DNA from: Microbacterium oleivorans NBRC 103075
GTDB taxonomy: Bacteria; Actinomycetota; Actinomycetes; Actinomycetales; Microbacteriaceae
DNA: 64,000 nt
Direction of reading: 5' to 3'
Assembly: GCF_001552475.1 (NCBI RefSeq)
Contig: NZ_BCRG01000007.1
Span: forward strand, 1-64,000
Shown here: positions 61,630-64,000 of the stretch, piece by piece
Position numbering within the stretch: position 1 is the stretch's first letter
Layout of the letters: every line of letters starts with the position of its first letter
Program-made: the position numbers and the translations under genes
The notes under the pieces: generated by a model
Databases searched by the model: none
What the model was told of the DNA's origin: nothing
The model's input: the letters and a program-made list of their open reading frames with translations, nothing else

Positions 61630-62556
61630 TCAGGCCTCCACGGCAAAGGGGCGGGGATCGCGAGGACGGCGCGATCCCCACGCGAGAGTGACGAGCCCCG
61701 CGGCCAGCACGGCGAGCCCGATCACGGCGAGAGGGGACAGGGTCTCGCCCAGGGCGCTGACGCCGAGCACGGTGGCCGTGAGGGGTTCACCGAGGGTGAG
61801 AGTGGCCGCCGTCGCCGCGGTCAAGCCCTGGAGGCCCCACGTGAACAGGACGTAGGCCAGGGAGATAGTGGCGAGCCCGAGCCACAGTGCCATGGTGAGC
61901 CCCGACGGCGTGGCGGCCCAGGCGAGGCCCACGAAGGGGATCGCTGCAGCGCAGATCACGGCGGATCCGACGCCCATCGCCCCCACGACGGTGAACGGAT
62001 CCCAGCCCCCGTCGAGGAGTCGGCGTTGCGCGTTCGCGATGACGGCGAAGCACGCGCCCGCGCCGACCGCGGCGGCGAGCCCCACCGCATCCACACCTCC
62101 GGTGCCCGAGCCGCCTCCGAACCCCAGCAGGACGACCCCCGCCGCGGCGAGGGCCGTCGCGCCCATCCAGAGCAGAGATGGCACGCGACGCGAGACCGCC
62201 CATTCGAGGATGCCGGCGAGCACCGGTGCCGACCCGAGAGCGATCACCGTGCTCACAGCCACGCCGTTCGTCTGCGTGCCGAGGAAGAAGAGCGGCTGGT
62301 ACAAGCTGATCGCGACGCCCGTGGTCGCCATCAGCGCGAGCGGCCGCCACGAGAGGGCCGGGCGGGGGCGATCCGGCGTGCGCCGGCGATGGCGTGCGGC
62401 GAGCGTGAAGGCGAGCAGCGCGAGACCCGTGCCGCCCACGACAATGCGGGCGACCCCGACCGACAGCGTCGAGGCTTCAGCCGGGCCGAGTGCGCGAGCG
62501 GTCCCGGTCGTACCGAACAGGAGGGCGGCGGCGAGGACGGCGAACACGTGCAGCAC
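61630..62556 (-). CDS. EamA/DMT-superfamily transporter (RhtA-like)
   Basis: A 308-residue exporter with ten membrane helices in two five-helix repeats (VFAVLAAALLFGTTGTARAL at the start; LGEPLTATVLGVSALGETLS in the last repeat, a typical EamA segment). Related proteins export amino acids and small metabolites. The substrate is not predictable. It forms a two-gene unit with the GNAT gene. Confidence 0.85.
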   Translation of the reverse strand: MLHVFAVLAAALLFGTTGTARALGPAEASTLSVGVARIVVGGTGLALLAFTLAARHRRRTPDRPRPALSWRPLALMATTGVAISLYQPLFFLGTQTNGVAVSTVIALGSAPVLAGILEWAVSRRVPSLLWMGATALAAAGVVLLGFGGGSGTGGVDAVGLAAAVGAGACFAVIANAQRRLLDGGWDPFTVVGAMGVGSAVICAAAIPFVGLAWAATPSGLTMALWLGLATISLAYVLFTWGLQGLTAATAATLTLGEPLTATVLGVSALGETLSPLAVIGLAVLAAGLVTLAWGSRRPRDPRPFAVEA

Positions 62557-62616
62557 CCGTCCTTTCTATCGTCTCCGAGCGGGTGCTCACGCCGCCCGCC
62601 GGTAGCATGGACCGGT

Positions 62617-64000
62617 GACGGTTAGGCTTTACGACTCCCAAGCGCAGGCGCTGCGCGATTTCGCGCCCGCCGATCCGGGGAACGTCACGATGTACGTCTG
62701 CGGCCCGACGGTCCAATCCGGCCCGCACATCGGTCACGTCCGCGCCGCGTTGAGCTTCGACGTCCTGCGCCGCTGGCTCGCGCATCGCTTCGGACGGGTC
62801 ACGTTCGTCCGCAATGTCACCGACATCGACGACAAGGTCCTCGCCAACGCCACGGCGGAGGAACCCTGGTGGGCGTTGGCTTACCGCATGGAACTCGAGT
62901 TCTCGTACGCCTATGCCGCGGTCGGCATCCTGGCCCCGACGTACGAGCCGCGCGCGACGGCATCCATCCCGCAGATGCAGGAGCTCATCGAGCGTCTCAT
63001 CGACGCGGGGCACGCCTACGCGGCTGCCGGCGACGTGTACTTCGACGTGCGGTCCTGGCCGTCGTACGGGGCGCTCACCCGTCAGTCGGTGGATGCGATG
63101 GAATCGGCCGCCGACGCGGACCCGCGCGGCAAGCGCGACCCGCGCGACTTCGCTCTCTGGAAGGGTGCGAAGGAGGGGGAGCCCGTCGACGCGACCTGGG
63201 ACTCGCCGTGGGGTGCGGGGCGTCCGGGTTGGCACATCGAGTGCTCCGCCATGAGCCGGCGCTACCTCGGCCCCGAATTCGACATCCACGGCGGCGGATT
63301 GGACCTGCGTTTCCCGCACCACGAGAACGAACTCGCGCAGTCGACCGCCGCCGGCGACGGTTTCGCGCGGTACTGGGTGCACAACGGCCTCGTCACGGTC
63401 GGCGACCAGAAGATGTCGAAGTCACTCGGCAACTTCCTGCTGGCCGAGGACGTTCTGCGCTCCACCGACCCGCTCGTCGTCCGCTATGCGCTGATCGCTG
63501 CGCACTACCGCTCGAGCCTCGACATCGGCGAGACCACGTTCGCTGAAGCGGATGCCGCACTCGGGCGCATCCGTTCGTTCCTGCAGCGGGCGATCCGCGC
63601 AGCGGGCGGATCCTACGGGTGGTTCGGCTCGGATCTTCCGGAGGATTTCGTCGCCGCGATGGATGACGATCTGGGTGTTCCCCAGGCTCTCGCCGTCCTG
63701 CATGAGACCGTCCGGTCGGGTAACGCCGCCCTTGATGCGGGCGACAACGCAGCTGCGGGTACCGCGCTCCGCCGCGTGAGCGCGATGACGGCGCTCCTCG
63801 ACATCGACCCCCTCGCCGAGAAGTGGGGTGCGTCGATGGCCACCTCGATGGCGTCGGCCCTTCACCGCCTCGTCACCACCATGATCGATCAGCGCGCGGC
63901 TGTCCGCGCGGACAAAGACTGGGCGGCAGCCGACCGCATTCGCGACGCGATCGCGGCGGCCGGCATCGTCCTCGAAGACGGTCCCGAAGGGACCCATTGG
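62617..64000 (+). CDS. cysS: Cysteinyl-tRNA synthetase (3' end cut by window edge)
   Basis: A GTG at 62617 opens a frame of 461 codons that reaches the window edge without a stop. The zinc ligand and HIGH motif lie in [40 protein letters not shown] and [19 protein letters not shown] continue the catalytic core, and the KMSKS loop is [17 protein letters not shown]. The C-terminal anticodon domain ends at EGTHW, so only a few residues are missing. It attaches cysteine to tRNA-Cys. Confidence 0.95.

Overview
The window is high-GC actinobacterial chromosome with short intergenic gaps, many GTG starts and many 1-8 bp gene overlaps. The gene set points to Microbacteriaceae, probably Microbacterium or a close relative: CarD and an IspD-IspF fusion next to cysS, GlnR next to ppk, SigK/RskA, a DtxR-type iron box, PHO boxes and a 13E12-type DUF222 gene. 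This placement is inferred from gene content, not from a search.

Layout. 1-6.3 kb: edge-truncated DUF222 protein, FAD-dependent reductase, alpha/beta hydrolase, PAS histidine kinase, an unrecognised protein and a MerR regulator with a textbook 19-bp-spacer promoter. 6.4-15.9 kb: a molybdenum island. A membrane-anchored sulfite-oxidase-type enzyme is followed by moaB, moaE, moaD, moaC, moeA, a MoeB-like protein, an HTH-TOBE protein, modABC and moaA, so molybdate uptake, cofactor synthesis and a likely client enzyme sit together. 16.0-19.1 kb: a tightly coupled unit of acyl-CoA-dehydrogenase-like protein, PIG-L deacetylase/methyltransferase fusion and glycosyltransferase. 19.2-24.9 kb: manganese catalase, then a ferric-siderophore reductase divergent from a siderophore ABC importer, with an iron box between them. 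25-26.8 kb: SnoaL-like protein, a frameshifted acyltransferase and a lipoprotein.

26.83-35.66 kb: an integrated element of about 8.8 kb, inserted at the 3' end of tRNA-Lys(TTT) and bounded by a perfect 27-bp direct repeat. It carries a tyrosine integrase, paired arm-type repeats at each end, a DUF2188-like protein, a coiled-coil protein, and a three-gene operon: a radical SAM enzyme, a 134-aa partner (translationally coupled) and a 1418-residue STAND-type NTPase with a possible Mrr-like nuclease motif at its N terminus. I see no conjugation or replication genes. The operon looks like an anti-phage defence cargo of a composition I cannot match to a named system, and it is the best candidate here for something new.

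35.7-41.5 kb: a small glycine-rich membrane protein, a fasciclin lipoprotein divergent from sigK-rskA, pabC and a DUF559 protein, among four copies of a palindromic repeat and one candidate structured RNA. 41.6-57.4 kb: a phosphate-centred region (pstSCAB, ppk with a NUDIX-phosphatase fusion, glnR, gpmA, phoU, senX3/phoR-regX3/phoP) with PHO-box repeats upstream of pstS and between phoU and the kinase; a nitrobindin-like protein, YgfZ, a FUSC-like protein and a methyltransferase lie in between. 57.5-64 kb: lipoprotein, carD, acyltransferase 3, ispDF, GNAT, EamA transporter and cysS, which runs off the right edge.
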